Source: Bacillota bacterium (lineage in GTDB: Bacteria; Bacillota; Clostridia; Christensenellales; Christensenellaceae). Taken from it: a DNA stretch of 64,000 bases. The DNA lies in assembly GCA_023408315.1 (NCBI GenBank), contig JAEYKI010000001.1, forward strand, positions 209,414-273,413. Direction: 5' to 3'. Positions within the stretch are counted from its first letter, which is position 1, and each line of letters opens with the position of its first letter. The translations under genes were made by a program, and so were the position numbers. The notes beneath the pieces were generated by a model. The model ran no database searches, was not told the DNA's origin, and saw only the letters and a list, made by a program, of their open reading frames with translations. This document shows, one piece after another, positions 32,401 through 41,453 of this stretch.

Positions 32401-33074
32401 CTTTACCTTCCTTTGGAAATTATTTTTTATTTAATTATTATGAGATTTATTATTTATAGATTTTCTATAGTTTTATTATAATTTATTTATATATTTTTGC
32501 AATATTTTTTTTAATTTTTTTATTGTTTTTTGTATATTTATTGTAATTTTTTATATATTGTTGATTGATTTATGCAAAACCAGCTAGCTGAAATGGTATG
32601 TATCAAGAAATATTATCAGTTCTGTATAAAAAAAGCATTGCATCAAATAAAAAATTTAAAAAGTTATTTTGCTTTGATGATAAACTCCAATTTATCAATA
32701 GTTGAAAACCACTCGCGAGGATTATTTTGTCCACGAAAACATGAATTTGAATAAAATCGGCTGGCGGTGTATAATTAAAATTTTTTTTACGACAATTTCT
32801 ATTTTAATTTATTCTTCTGGATACAATTGATAAATGTCAATGTGTCTACAAATTAGTTACGACTGAGTTTTACTAAATTATTACCGGTCATGCCGGACAT
32901 AATAAAAAAAATCACACTGTAATGCGATTTTTTGGTGAAACACGACGTTTTCACAGCCTGGACTACTTTTGGGGGACACCTCACAGTTTCTTTGAAAGGA
33001 ATGTCCTCTTAAAAAGCTAAGCGAGTTCATTCTTTAATTTTAAATAGTTTATTTATAAGCCTGTTTTGCAGCTT
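32401..33074. other. AT-rich intergenic region, no gene recognised
   Basis: No convincing gene. Very AT-rich near the start of the URO-D gene (probable promoter on the minus strand). A hairpin-like stretch at 32908-32936 (AAAATCAC facing GCGATTTTT) may end the metQNI message. Fragments TTTTTTACGACAATTT (32783-32798) and TTAGTTACGACT recur near 61514 and 63873. A 60-codon frame at 32572-32754 has no coding character. Confidence 0.5.
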
Positions 33075-33752
33075 TCAAGATTTGATCTTTCGGTAAATTA
33101 AATTACCAACCACCTGAATAATTTGCACCAGAACAATGAGAGTCAAAACAGTTACAATCATAACACCCTGATCAAACCGCTGATAGCCATAAGTCAGCGC
33201 TACCGAGCCGATGCCGCCCGCCCCCACGGCGCCCGCCACCGCTGTGCTCCCCAATATTGCAATCATCGCCAAAACAGTGCTGGAAACAATGGAAGGAAGA
33301 GCTTCCGGCAACATAACTTTAAAAATGACCTGCGCGTCCGTAAGCCCAAATGATCTCATCGCTTCAATCAGTTCCCTGTCAACTTCCATAAGAGAATTTT
33401 CTATCAGGCGGGCTGTAAACGCCGAAGCGGCGATTGTTAAGGGTACAATAGCTGCCGAAACGCCAATGGAGGTATTTACCAGCATCTTAGTAAATGGCAG
33501 AATAAGAATCATCAAAATGATAAACGGAAAAGAACGAATTACATTGATCATAAAACTTAAAACATTATAAACGGCTTTGTTCTCCATCATGCCGCCTTTG
33601 TTGGTAATGACAAGAACAACTGCCAGAAGAAAACCCAGAATACTGCTGAGAATGGTTGAAACAATCAGCATTTGCATGGTAGCTGCAAACGCCGGAACAA
33701 GTACTTCGTTTACAAAACGCATTCCATACGTCGCTATTAATCCATCGAACAT
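33075..33752 (-). CDS. metI: Methionine ABC permease
   Basis: The 225-aa membrane protein fits MetI: LVPAFAATMQMLIVSTILSSILGF, VIRSFPFIILMILILPFTK, the EAA-type loop EAMRSFGLTDAQVIFKVMLPEALPSI and GAVGAGGIGSVALTYGYQRFD near the C-terminus. It follows metN by three bases and completes a metQ-metN-metI transporter. Confidence 0.95.
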   Translation of the reverse strand: MFDGLIATYGMRFVNEVLVPAFAATMQMLIVSTILSSILGFLLAVVLVITNKGGMMENKAVYNVLSFMINVIRSFPFIILMILILPFTKMLVNTSIGVSAAIVPLTIAASAFTARLIENSLMEVDRELIEAMRSFGLTDAQVIFKVMLPEALPSIVSSTVLAMIAILGSTAVAGAVGAGGIGSVALTYGYQRFDQGVMIVTVLTLIVLVQIIQVVGNLIYRKIKS

Positions 33753-33755
33753 TTT

Positions 33756-34754
33756 TTATTCCTCCCGGCCCAGCAATTCATCCCCGGCCGCTTCTGCATA
33801 GGGGTGCCATATTATTTTATTTTTATCCAAATATGCCTGAGCACCCGCAACATCATTCTCATTAAAATTAAGAATCAACGTACCCAAATGGTTGCTCTGA
33901 TAACGCTCCATTTTGCCGCCCAGTACAGAAAACTCAATTTGCAGTTCCCGCGCAAGCCGGCTTATAATAGATGTTGAATTGTCTTGGTCAGACAACATGA
34001 TCTGGAGATTTACGCCGTCCTTTGCGGGAATGGAATCGTCCTGGCCCATAAACCGGCGCAGTTCAACCGGCTGATTGCGGAAAAGTTCGACTACCAGCCC
34101 TGACACGCTTACACGGCCATTTCGTAAAAGCGATACATTCCGGCACACCTCACGGACAACGGCCATCTGATGTGTAACAACAATAATGGTTATCCCAAAA
34201 TTCTCATTGATCTTCCGCAAAAGCTGCAAGATGGACTGCGTCGTTACAGGATCAAGCGCAGAGGTGGCTTCATCGCACAATAATAGTTTGGGCCCCATAA
34301 CAAGGGCTCTTGCAATAGCGACACGCTGTTTCTGGCCGCCCGACAAGGTACTGGCTTTTTGGTCCAGCTTGTCAGAAATGCCAACGACCTCGGCCAACTC
34401 GTTTACTCTTGTTTCAATATACTTCTTATCGTATTTCCAACAGCGCATTGGAAAGGCGATATTCTCATAAACTGTCTTTCTGGCCATTAAAGCAAAATTT
34501 TGAAAAATCATCGCGACATTTTTCCGGTATTGGCGCAGTTCGCTTTTGCTCAGCGTGTTTATTTCCACGCCGTCAACTTTCAGGCTACCTGCGTTATATG
34601 TCTCCAGCCCGTTGATGCAGCGCAAGAGCGTGGATTTTCCCACTCCGCTTTTGCCGACGAGGCCATAAATATCGCCGTCTTCAATTGTTAGATTGATATC
34701 TTTAAGTACGTTTAATTCACCAAAATTTTTTTGCAGCCCGCTGATCTCTATCAT
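33756..34754 (-). CDS. metN: Methionine ABC ATPase with NIL domain
   Basis: The 332-aa protein has Walker A GLVGKSGVGKSTLLRCIN, signature TLSGGQKQRVAIARAL and Walker B LLLCDEATSALDP. A C-terminal NIL/ACT-like domain (about residues 250-325) normally binds methionine to inhibit transport from inside. I chose the ATG at 34754 after AGGAAG; upstream in-frame codons cross the intercistronic hairpin. Confidence 0.95.
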   Translation of the reverse strand: MIEISGLQKNFGELNVLKDINLTIEDGDIYGLVGKSGVGKSTLLRCINGLETYNAGSLKVDGVEINTLSKSELRQYRKNVAMIFQNFALMARKTVYENIAFPMRCWKYDKKYIETRVNELAEVVGISDKLDQKASTLSGGQKQRVAIARALVMGPKLLLCDEATSALDPVTTQSILQLLRKINENFGITIIVVTHQMAVVREVCRNVSLLRNGRVSVSGLVVELFRNQPVELRRFMGQDDSIPAKDGVNLQIMLSDQDNSTSIISRLARELQIEFSVLGGKMERYQSNHLGTLILNFNENDVAGAQAYLDKNKIIWHPYAEAAGDELLGREE

Positions 34755-34786
34755 ATTTATATCTTCCTGGCTATTTTTAAAATAAC

Positions 34787-34820
34787 GGCATGCCGTTTCA
34801 TTCCCCCGAAACGGCATGCC
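34787..34820 (-). promoter_or_regulatory. Intercistronic stem-loop between metQ and metN
   Basis: A 13-bp perfect stem (34787-34799 with 34808-34820, 8-nt loop) lies 20 nt after the metQ stop. No real U-run follows, so it probably sets the ratio of receptor to transporter. Confidence 0.6.
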
Positions 34821-34839
34821 CGCTTTTTGATCTTTATTT

Positions 34840-35724
34840 CTATTGTTTATGAAACACAAAACCGCTGGAAGGATCAACATAGTTCTGCGCGTCTTCAGAT
34901 GTATATGCTGTTATCAAGTCCTGTACCCATTGCTTATCCTTATTTTCCGGAAGAATGCACAGCCCAAGCGCTTCATCAGTCATCTGGTAAGTTGCGATCT
35001 TATTTTTCGTAGGATCCACACCGTTGGTTGCCATAGAGTTTGAAGTGCCGGTAAGAAAAGTGTACTCGTTCATATTTTTCCATCTGGTGCTGTCGGTTTG
35101 TACAAACTCATAATTGTGCGGATTTTTGACAATATCAAGAGTAGTGTAAAGATTGTTTTTTGGCGCTTGATCTGTCAATGTAATCAGGCCCGATGAAGCA
35201 ATGTTCTGAAGATCAAGACTGATATTCGACGCATCATTTGCAATGCCTACCTTGCCGCCTTCCGGCAGCTTCTCAATCGAGTCGGCTTTCACCGAATACA
35301 GGCCTGCATAATATTCCCAAAGCTTTGAAACCATAGTAATATTTGTGTTGTTGCTTGTGTTGTAAGCATCCAAATAAGGTTGATGCTGAAACAGGTTAAC
35401 GTCAATGGAACCTTCCGTCAACGCGACGTTTGGAGTCACATAATCGTCAAACATAACAATGTTGACCGTATAGCCCAATTTTTCCAAAGACGCCTTACCG
35501 GAATTTACGCAATCCAAGGCATTCGCGGTAGTCCCTATGTTTATAGTAGTTTTGGCATCCTCTGCTTTATCCCCACTTGCAGCGCCGGAATCAGTGCTGG
35601 TAGCTGCACTGGGTGTTGCGCTTTCGGAAGAAGCAGATGCGTCTGAAGCAGCCTGGCTGCAGCCTGTCATCAGGCTGGCGACCATCGCTACAATCAAAGC
35701 AATCAGTAATAATTTGTTCTTCAT
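34840..35724 (-). CDS. metQ: Methionine-binding lipoprotein
   Basis: The 294-aa protein starts MKNKLLLIALIVAMVASLMTGC (lipobox MTGC), has an S/A/T/D-rich linker and the MetQ/NlpA fold: VMFDDYVTPNVALTEGSIDVNLFQHQPYL is characteristic. The ATG at 35724 follows CAGGAGGAC. It ends in UAG with a UAA two codons on. No SAM or T-box riboswitch signature was found upstream. Confidence 0.94.
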   Translation of the reverse strand: MKNKLLLIALIVAMVASLMTGCSQAASDASASSESATPSAATSTDSGAASGDKAEDAKTTINIGTTANALDCVNSGKASLEKLGYTVNIVMFDDYVTPNVALTEGSIDVNLFQHQPYLDAYNTSNNTNITMVSKLWEYYAGLYSVKADSIEKLPEGGKVGIANDASNISLDLQNIASSGLITLTDQAPKNNLYTTLDIVKNPHNYEFVQTDSTRWKNMNEYTFLTGTSNSMATNGVDPTKNKIATYQMTDEALGLCILPENKDKQWVQDLITAYTSEDAQNYVDPSSGFVFHKQ

Positions 35725-36067
35725 TTTTGTCCTCCTGGTAAAATTTATTTTTGATTTATATAACAAATTTCTTACAGCAGACCAAATATCAAAATCTTCT
35801 CCGGCCTGCTCAGTTAGGTTAAGCCACAAAAAATCTCCTTCTTTTATATGTTCATACCAGATTCGTACATATTCAAAGGAGAACACTATTGTTCTATAAA
35901 TAGAATTATTTTATTATTTCAATATTCTATCACAGACAAAAAAATATAATCAACATATTTTTAATAATATATTGATTGTTTTTTACAGGCTTTGATATAA
36001 TATATATAGAATTTTTCTATATATAAAATTTCGGGCAAATTCGACAAGCTGGAAGGAAGCAAATAAA
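35725..36067. other. Divergent intergenic region, metQ / URO-D gene
   Basis: About 340 bp without a gene. The metQ leader contains an AAGGAG followed by GTG GCT TAA, a two-codon frame of no evident meaning. On the plus strand TTGATT (35972-35977), 18 bp and TATAAT (35996-36001) form a good promoter for the gene at 36068. Confidence 0.55.
35972..36001 (+). promoter_or_regulatory. Promoter of URO-D family gene
   Basis: TTGATT, 18-bp spacer, TATAAT; about 60 bp upstream of the ATG at 36068, which is preceded by GGAAGGAAGC. Confidence 0.55.
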
Positions 36068-37123
36068 ATGGAGAAGGCTATTGAACATTTATACAAGCAT
36101 AATCGTCTTCTGATCAGCCCCATTGGCGGAGCAAGACAAGATGTAAAATTTCGCTGTCTTGGAAGAATTGATTTCGCAGTCGCTCTCGGCTTTGAATCTT
36201 ACCACGCAACGCCGCTGCTCACCGCCATAAGACCCATCAATATTAATAATAATAATGATCTGACCCTCATCTTGAAGGAATGCAAATATAACAATGCGGT
36301 TTTTGAAAGCGAAATTGCCGGCCTGCGCGAGTCTCTGCAAAATGATCCGGAAGTATATCTGGGAGGCGGATGTTTTGGGCCCTTAACAATGGCTTCCGAT
36401 ATTCTTGGAATTGGTAACCTTTTGCGGTATAGCGTAAAGCAGCCGGACTTGGTAAAAAAGCTGATAGCCTATATTGAATCATTTATTTCTGATCTGGCAA
36501 AACGCGAAGCAAAAGCTGGCGCAAAATTTTTTTGGATTGCGGAGCCTGTAGCATCTTTAATTTCACCTAATAATTTTAATGAATTCTGCGGCCAATATTT
36601 AAAAAAAATCTATACTGCGGCCGGAATTCCAGGGTATCTTCATGTATGCGGAAAAACGTTGAAGCACATGCCTTACCTTGTGGAGACCGGGGCTCAGGTT
36701 TTAAGTATAGATTCCGTGACCGATTTAGGCGCATCCATCCGAATGGTGGATGAAGAAGTAATAATTATGGGAAATATAGACGTATCCTTTTTGCAGTTGG
36801 CAACGCCTCAACAAGTTCGTGAAGAAACGGAAAGAATTTGCGGCGAATGCAAAAATTTAAAAAATTTCATACTCAGTACCGGTTGCAGCATCATGGAAAA
36901 TACGCCTCAAGAGAATTTAGATACGTTTATTGAAGCAGGTCAAGCCTATCCATACCGCAGTAATGACGAATTTCACCAGATTAGGCATATGCTTGGGCTC
37001 CTCTTAAATGACAGAAAAGATGAATTTGAATTATATATAAAAGCAACTAGTATTTCCGATGAATTGGTACAAAGTGCATTAGAAGAAAGCAAACAGAATT
37101 GGGCCAACCGTTTAGCGAAATAG
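36068..37123 (+). CDS. URO-D family methyltransferase-like protein (MtaA/CmuA group)
   Basis: The 351-aa protein has VYLGGGCFGPLTMASDILG, KFFWIAEPVASLISPNNF, GYLHVCGKTLKHMPYL and FILSTGCSIMENTPQEN. The HxC plus a distant Cys match the zinc site that activates a thiol acceptor in MtaA/MtbA-type methyltransferases, so this copy keeps the His lacking in the copy at 19487. It is divergent from the methionine importer, hinting at methyl transfer connected with methionine or homocysteine, but the substrate is unknown. It ends in UAG. Confidence 0.85.
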   Translation: MEKAIEHLYKHNRLLISPIGGARQDVKFRCLGRIDFAVALGFESYHATPLLTAIRPININNNNDLTLILKECKYNNAVFESEIAGLRESLQNDPEVYLGGGCFGPLTMASDILGIGNLLRYSVKQPDLVKKLIAYIESFISDLAKREAKAGAKFFWIAEPVASLISPNNFNEFCGQYLKKIYTAAGIPGYLHVCGKTLKHMPYLVETGAQVLSIDSVTDLGASIRMVDEEVIIMGNIDVSFLQLATPQQVREETERICGECKNLKNFILSTGCSIMENTPQENLDTFIEAGQAYPYRSNDEFHQIRHMLGLLLNDRKDEFELYIKATSISDELVQSALEESKQNWANRLAK

Positions 37124-37142
37124 CCGTCGGGCCCAAAGGTTC

Positions 37143-38134
37143 TCAATCTCTGCGGAGCACCAGCAGGCAGCAGTGTCCGCCGTCCCAGGCGTACCCGCTG
37201 CCGCGGTATTCCAATACGGCAAAGTAACCGTACCGTCCTGGCCCTGTGTAAACACAAAAAGCCTGGGCGCGTGAAAGGTGTTTTTTGCGCTGGATTTGAA
37301 CCTGCTCCCGCTGCAGTGATCTGCCCGCGGCTATTGCGCCCAACGCTTTAAATACCGGAAGAAGGTCCGTTTTACCAACGTTGGCCGTCTGAAACAGGCC
37401 GTTTTCACCGCCAAGGGAATAATCGGTCGGGCTGCCGCCGGCAGCCGGGCATACGGAGCCCGACAGGTAAAAAGACGGTTCCTGGGTCATCCGTTCCTTT
37501 GTGGCCCGCCACCGCGTGCTTGCTTCCCACGCACAGCAGGTATTGCCCCTGCCAATGGTCAACCGTTATACCGTCCGCGGCGGCCAGGATCTCCGGGCTG
37601 AGCGGCTGATATTTCCCCGCCTCTATGCCCTGGACATAATGGTATATGGGAACCAGCATTTCCGTTTGCTGAAAGCGCTGTACAACACAGTATATCCGCC
37701 GGACGCGGCCTCTTCATCCATGCCGCCAACCAAGCTGATTCTGCCGCGCTTACAGCCATCCCCATATCCGTGAGCATGGCGGAACAGTCCATACGCCTGG
37801 ATTTTTTCGTCCTCACTGCCAGCAAGCCATTGTTCGTTGGTGAGGGCGTTGTATTTTTTAAAAGAGTGCGTTTGCAGGGCGGAATAAATCTCCCGGGCAT
37901 ACGCGTCTGTCATGGTTGTTTCCGCAAGCGAAATTGCGCACGCGGCATCCTATCCTATGCCTCCTCAGGATCGTCGGCAGATGCGTCCGCATCTGTTTCC
38001 GGCGTCTGCTCTTGCGCATAGGCCGTTTCGTTTTCAGCGGTTTGGGGAATTTTGGCGCTGCACGCCCCCAATACTGAAACCAGCAGGCACAGCGCTAAAA
38101 CCAATGGCATTCATTTGATTGTTCTCATTAACAT
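37143..38134 (-). pseudogene. Broken lipoprotein gene
   Basis: A signal peptide with lipobox (PLVLALCLLVSVLGAC) follows GGAGG and ATG (38134), but a TGA interrupts it after seven codons. The rest lies in shifting frames: YSALQTHSFKKYNALTNEQW (about 37800-37900), YHYVQGIEAGKYQPLSPEIL (about 37570-37650), then ENGLFQTANVGKTDLLPVF and YTGPGRYGYFAVLEYRGSGY (about 37150-37390). The pieces belong together in order, so this is a multiply frameshifted secreted-protein gene. I do not recognise the family. It neighbours two intact lipoprotein genes and is convergent with the gene ending at 37123. Confidence 0.7.
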
Positions 38135-38155
38135 ACCTCCAAAACAATAAGAGGC

Positions 38156-39109
38156 TCACTCATTGCCTGCAATTTTAATTGGCAACCCGTATATGGAACC
38201 GCCGGCGCCGTCCCAGGAGATCGCGTAGGCGTACTGGGCTTTCATATTCTTGCTCCAGCAAACAACGGCGGCGCGGGGATAATCCGCCTCCGGCACCTGC
38301 GTAACGTATTCAAAAATTCCGTCTTCCTTCAGCGATGCGGAAGCAAGCTGCCCGTTTGACTTCCACGAATCGTCGCTTGCCATATGCGATATGGCGACAA
38401 TGTCCACCCGCTGGATGCCGCCCGGCGCATAAATCCAAACCGTATCGCCGCCATTTCCGTCTGAATCGCTCTTTATCACGCTTGCGACGCCGTCCAGCGT
38501 ATTGCCGAATCCGGACGCGGCACATATATATACCGGATTCTCCCCTATCATTCCGGACGCGCGCACCGAACCGATGTCCTCAGCCGGAGTATACCGGGCA
38601 ATGGTCAGATTGCCCACCGACTCCGACAGTATACGCGTATCCGGGTCAAACTCAAAATAATGGTTGTTCAGAAAAGCGCCGCCCTGGAACATGCCAATCA
38701 CATTCGTCGGCGCGCCAGTTTCGTCTGTTTCCCGGAACGTATACATTATTTGCCACTCCGGAGCCTTCTCAGCCGACCAATCCGGGTCATTTTCCACGAA
38801 ATCTTCAGGCATAAAGTCCTTATATTCACCGGTTTCCGTGTCAAACCAGCGGGATCCAATCAGCAACTGATAGCTGAGGTTGTCGCCGATGTCGCCCCTT
38901 GTGGCGACGTCATCTGGAACAGAACTGTCTGCCGAGGGCATTGCGGCGCTTTCCGATGCAGGAGCCGCAGACGTTGTTAAGGCAGTTTCCTTCGCCGATA
39001 CCGCGGCGGGCGATGCCGTAATGTTCGCCGCAGGCAGCGCCTCACAAGCCCCCAGAGCGCACACTATGGTAACCATGACAAGCGCGTAGCCAAGTATTTG
39101 TTTAACCAT
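38156..39109 (-). CDS. Lipoprotein of unknown function
   Basis: The 317-aa product has a lipoprotein signal (MVKQILGYALVMVTIVCALGAC, lipobox LGAC), a long A/S/T-rich linker to about residue 70 and a globular domain rich in aromatic residues (WFDTETGEYKDFMPEDFVE, VCWSKNMKAQYAYAISWDGAG). No catalytic motif or known family is apparent. GGAGG lies seven bases upstream of the ATG. It may be a surface or envelope protein made with the neighbouring lipoproteins. Confidence 0.8.
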   Translation of the reverse strand: MVKQILGYALVMVTIVCALGACEALPAANITASPAAVSAKETALTTSAAPASESAAMPSADSSVPDDVATRGDIGDNLSYQLLIGSRWFDTETGEYKDFMPEDFVENDPDWSAEKAPEWQIMYTFRETDETGAPTNVIGMFQGGAFLNNHYFEFDPDTRILSESVGNLTIARYTPAEDIGSVRASGMIGENPVYICAASGFGNTLDGVASVIKSDSDGNGGDTVWIYAPGGIQRVDIVAISHMASDDSWKSNGQLASASLKEDGIFEYVTQVPEADYPRAAVVCWSKNMKAQYAYAISWDGAGGSIYGLPIKIAGNE

Positions 39110-39140
39110 TTAAAGCCTCCTTAAAATTTTTACAAATACC

Positions 39141-40214
39141 TCACCAGGTATCGCCAGAATCAGACATGTCACCCGGATCAGACCACTGGTCATTGCCGTC
39201 GCCGGGATCAGACTGCGCATCATAGTCCGCCAATTCCTCGTCGCCGGGATCAAGCCATTCACTGTCTCCGGGATCAGACCACTCATCATTGCCATCACCA
39301 GGATCGGACCACGGGTCATAATCAGCATAATAGTCGTCATAAGAGTCATAGAAATCTTCTGCGTACCAGTCTCCATATTCATCGTAAAAGCCCCAGTCGT
39401 CATAACTGTCCCACGCCCAGGACCACCAATCGCCATCCGAGTAATAGTCCCAATCCGGTTCGTAATAGGAAGAGTCATAAACGTCCCAATCGTCATCCGC
39501 GCTCCACGCATAGTAATAATAAGGCAGATAGACCCATTCCGTAACAGGAACATAGTTTGTCTGCGCCGCCTTTGCCGGTTTTGCATCAGGATAGCGGCTC
39601 TGGTACGTGGCCTTTTTAGCAGTTGTATCAACCGTTTGGGGCTGCAGCACATTCATGGTGGAAAGAACGTCCGCAATTAGTTTTGCGTCTGCATCCGTAC
39701 ACCCCTCCATAAAGGAGGCGTTCATTAAATACAAGGACTGGTTAACAATAGACGCCGCAAAAATGCCCGCGGCCTGCTTGCCGGACTGATCTGTATAACT
39801 GTAATTGCACCGGTTTGCCCGCGCGCCAAACAAGTTGCCCTCCGTCACTTTTTCCGCCGCAGCCCCGTATGTTGATTTTAAAATCTCCGGGATCAGCGCG
39901 GCTGTGCTGGTTAAATTTTGTATGCCTGGAACAAAACTGACCTGTATAAAGGCAAAGGCGTCTTTTGTGGAGATTGTTAGAACATCGTTTTTTTCTGAAA
40001 TTACGCAGTCCTCGTTTACCAGCATTTCCATCATTAAAGGCTGGCTTTGGTACAGTTCCGTAACAGAGGAGCCGACTTTTGCGGAAACCTGTGCGGTCGG
40101 GCTGGAAGACGCTTTGCCCGATGCGGAAGACGCCGCGCCAGTTTGCCCGCATCCGCAGAGCAACGTAATACAAAGCGCCGCGGACAATCCGAATGCCAAA
40201 ATTTTTTGTTTCAT
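39141..40214 (-). CDS. Lipoprotein with Asp/Trp/Tyr-rich repeat tail
   Basis: The 357-aa protein starts MKQKILAFGLSAALCITLLCGC (lipobox LCGC), followed by an S/A linker and a globular domain to about residue 200 that I do not recognise. Its last ~140 residues are extraordinarily rich in Asp, Tyr and Trp (for example YYYYAWSADDDWDVYDSSYY), and the final 59 carry five DPGD units such as WSDPGDGND. Such an acidic aromatic tail could bind calcium, cell-wall glycans or a partner protein. Function unknown. Confidence 0.82.
   Translation of the reverse strand: MKQKILAFGLSAALCITLLCGCGQTGAASSASGKASSSPTAQVSAKVGSSVTELYQSQPLMMEMLVNEDCVISEKNDVLTISTKDAFAFIQVSFVPGIQNLTSTAALIPEILKSTYGAAAEKVTEGNLFGARANRCNYSYTDQSGKQAAGIFAASIVNQSLYLMNASFMEGCTDADAKLIADVLSTMNVLQPQTVDTTAKKATYQSRYPDAKPAKAAQTNYVPVTEWVYLPYYYYAWSADDDWDVYDSSYYEPDWDYYSDGDWWSWAWDSYDDWGFYDEYGDWYAEDFYDSYDDYYADYDPWSDPGDGNDEWSDPGDSEWLDPGDEELADYDAQSDPGDGNDQWSDPGDMSDSGDTW
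39144..39320 (-). repeat. Coding repeats: tandem (W/Q)SDPGD units
   Basis: Within the tail of the lipoprotein, residues 299-357, the units WSDPGDGND, WSDPGDSEW, LDPGDEEL, QSDPGDGND and WSDPGDMSD follow each other. At DNA level the core TCPGGRATCA recurs on the plus strand, so the region could expand or contract by slippage. Confidence 0.75.
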
Positions 40215-40823
40215 TTTAATTTATTCCTTTCTCAATTCTCTGTAAAAACAATAGCAGGATGATCGCTTTGCGACAGGAATTATAAGAACGCAATTTTGGC
40301 GTGGGCGATATTCCCCTATTTTTTTGATAAAAGCATACCATAATCGCGGGGAACGCATAAAAAGTGTTAAGAAATCTTTATTAAAAATTTTCTCATAAAG
40401 CATGATTTATACACAAAAAAGCAATATGCTGAATAATAATTTTTTAGGTGCCAATTTGCGTGTTGATATTGTTGGAGCAGCCAAAGCAATTCACCAGGAA
40501 ATCATTCACCGGGGCATTGCGGGTGACTTGACCGCCGCCAAGCCGCCGCTGGATTTTAAATTAACCGTGGCAAAATTGTCTTTCCCCAGCCCTGGCCGAA
40601 CCGTAAGGATCGTATCCTGGTAAAAGCAATACATAACACCGCCTCTGTTTTGATTGAAATAAAAAAGACGCCTTTCAGCGCCCAATTCAATATCCTTTGT
40701 AACAATCAAGAGGCATCCGCAGCGACACTCCTTTAATCTCTTCTATTGGTTATTTTTCATTGCCCATAGCGTGCATATGCCTTTGATACCGTTTTAAGCC
40801 CCCTTGTCTTGCCCGTCTCCTGA
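40215..40823. other. Intergenic region without recognisable gene
   Basis: About 600 bp between the lipoprotein gene and dhaL. A 73-codon frame at 40402-40623 on the plus strand and a 67-codon frame at 40506-40709 on the minus strand overlap each other, have no ribosome site and resemble nothing I know. The sequence may be a gene remnant. Confidence 0.4.
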
Positions 40824-41453
40824 TTACCTCAAAATAAACTCCCCCATAGCACGGAAAATGATCCATACCGAGGTGGCGCCGGCATCCTGATGCCCAATCG
40901 CTCTCTCCATGAGAGATTTGGCTCTTCCAAATTTTGCAATCATATTCTTGGTTTGATCCACGCCCTCCAAAGCTGCCGCAGACGCAGCCTCAAACATTGT
41001 GCGCAGGCCTTTTTCTGCATTGGCTTCCATTGCAGCAACCGCGGGTTCCAGAGCGTCCACCATGGTTTTATCTCCAACGGAGGCTCCACCACGCTGTTTG
41101 ATTGACTCAAGGGAACCTCTGAATAGCCGGGCAAAATCCTCCGGCCCAAATTCATCTTTCTCTTCCACAGATTTAGATCCTTCTGCAAACATGCTGCCGA
41201 ATATGACGCCCGAAGCTCCTCCCATGGACATGAGCATTGCGCGTCCGGATGCGAAAAACACCTGGTTGACCGATGAAAATGTGCCGCCGGAGAGCTTTTC
41301 TTTTACTTTTTCAAATCCCACGGTCATTCCAATGCCGTGGTCCCCGTCTCCTATCGCACTATCTACCTCGGTCAGATACGGTTTATTTTCAATAATTTTA
41401 TCCGCAACGTACAAAAGCATTTTTATTGCGTTTCCTGTGGATACTGTTTCCAT
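40824..41453 (-). CDS. Dihydroxyacetone-kinase-type subunit L (second copy)
   Basis: A 209-aa DhaL: SAIGDGDHGIGMTVGFEKV (Mg/nucleotide loop), LMSMGGASGVIFGSMFAEG, VGDKTMVDALEPA and HQDAGATSVWIIFRAM. It starts directly after the DhaK UAG, in the same frame (UAG then ATG), with its AAGGAGG inside the last DhaK codons. Together they would form an ATP-dependent ketose/triose kinase. Confidence 0.92.
   Translation of the reverse strand: METVSTGNAIKMLLYVADKIIENKPYLTEVDSAIGDGDHGIGMTVGFEKVKEKLSGGTFSSVNQVFFASGRAMLMSMGGASGVIFGSMFAEGSKSVEEKDEFGPEDFARLFRGSLESIKQRGGASVGDKTMVDALEPAVAAMEANAEKGLRTMFEAASAAALEGVDQTKNMIAKFGRAKSLMERAIGHQDAGATSVWIIFRAMGEFILR

Noticed and set aside
32572..32754. Small 60-codon plus-strand gene
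   Set aside because: No ribosome site, no recognisable protein features, AT-rich intergenic setting.
35725..35930. SAM riboswitch or T-box upstream of metQ
   Set aside because: No conserved S-box or T-box core and no terminator hairpin could be found in the leader.
38108..38134. TGA in the lipoprotein signal peptide as selenocysteine
   Set aside because: A signal peptide is an implausible place, and further frameshifts downstream show the gene is broken.
40402..40709. Two overlapping small frames on opposite strands
   Set aside because: They exclude each other, lack ribosome sites and resemble no known family.
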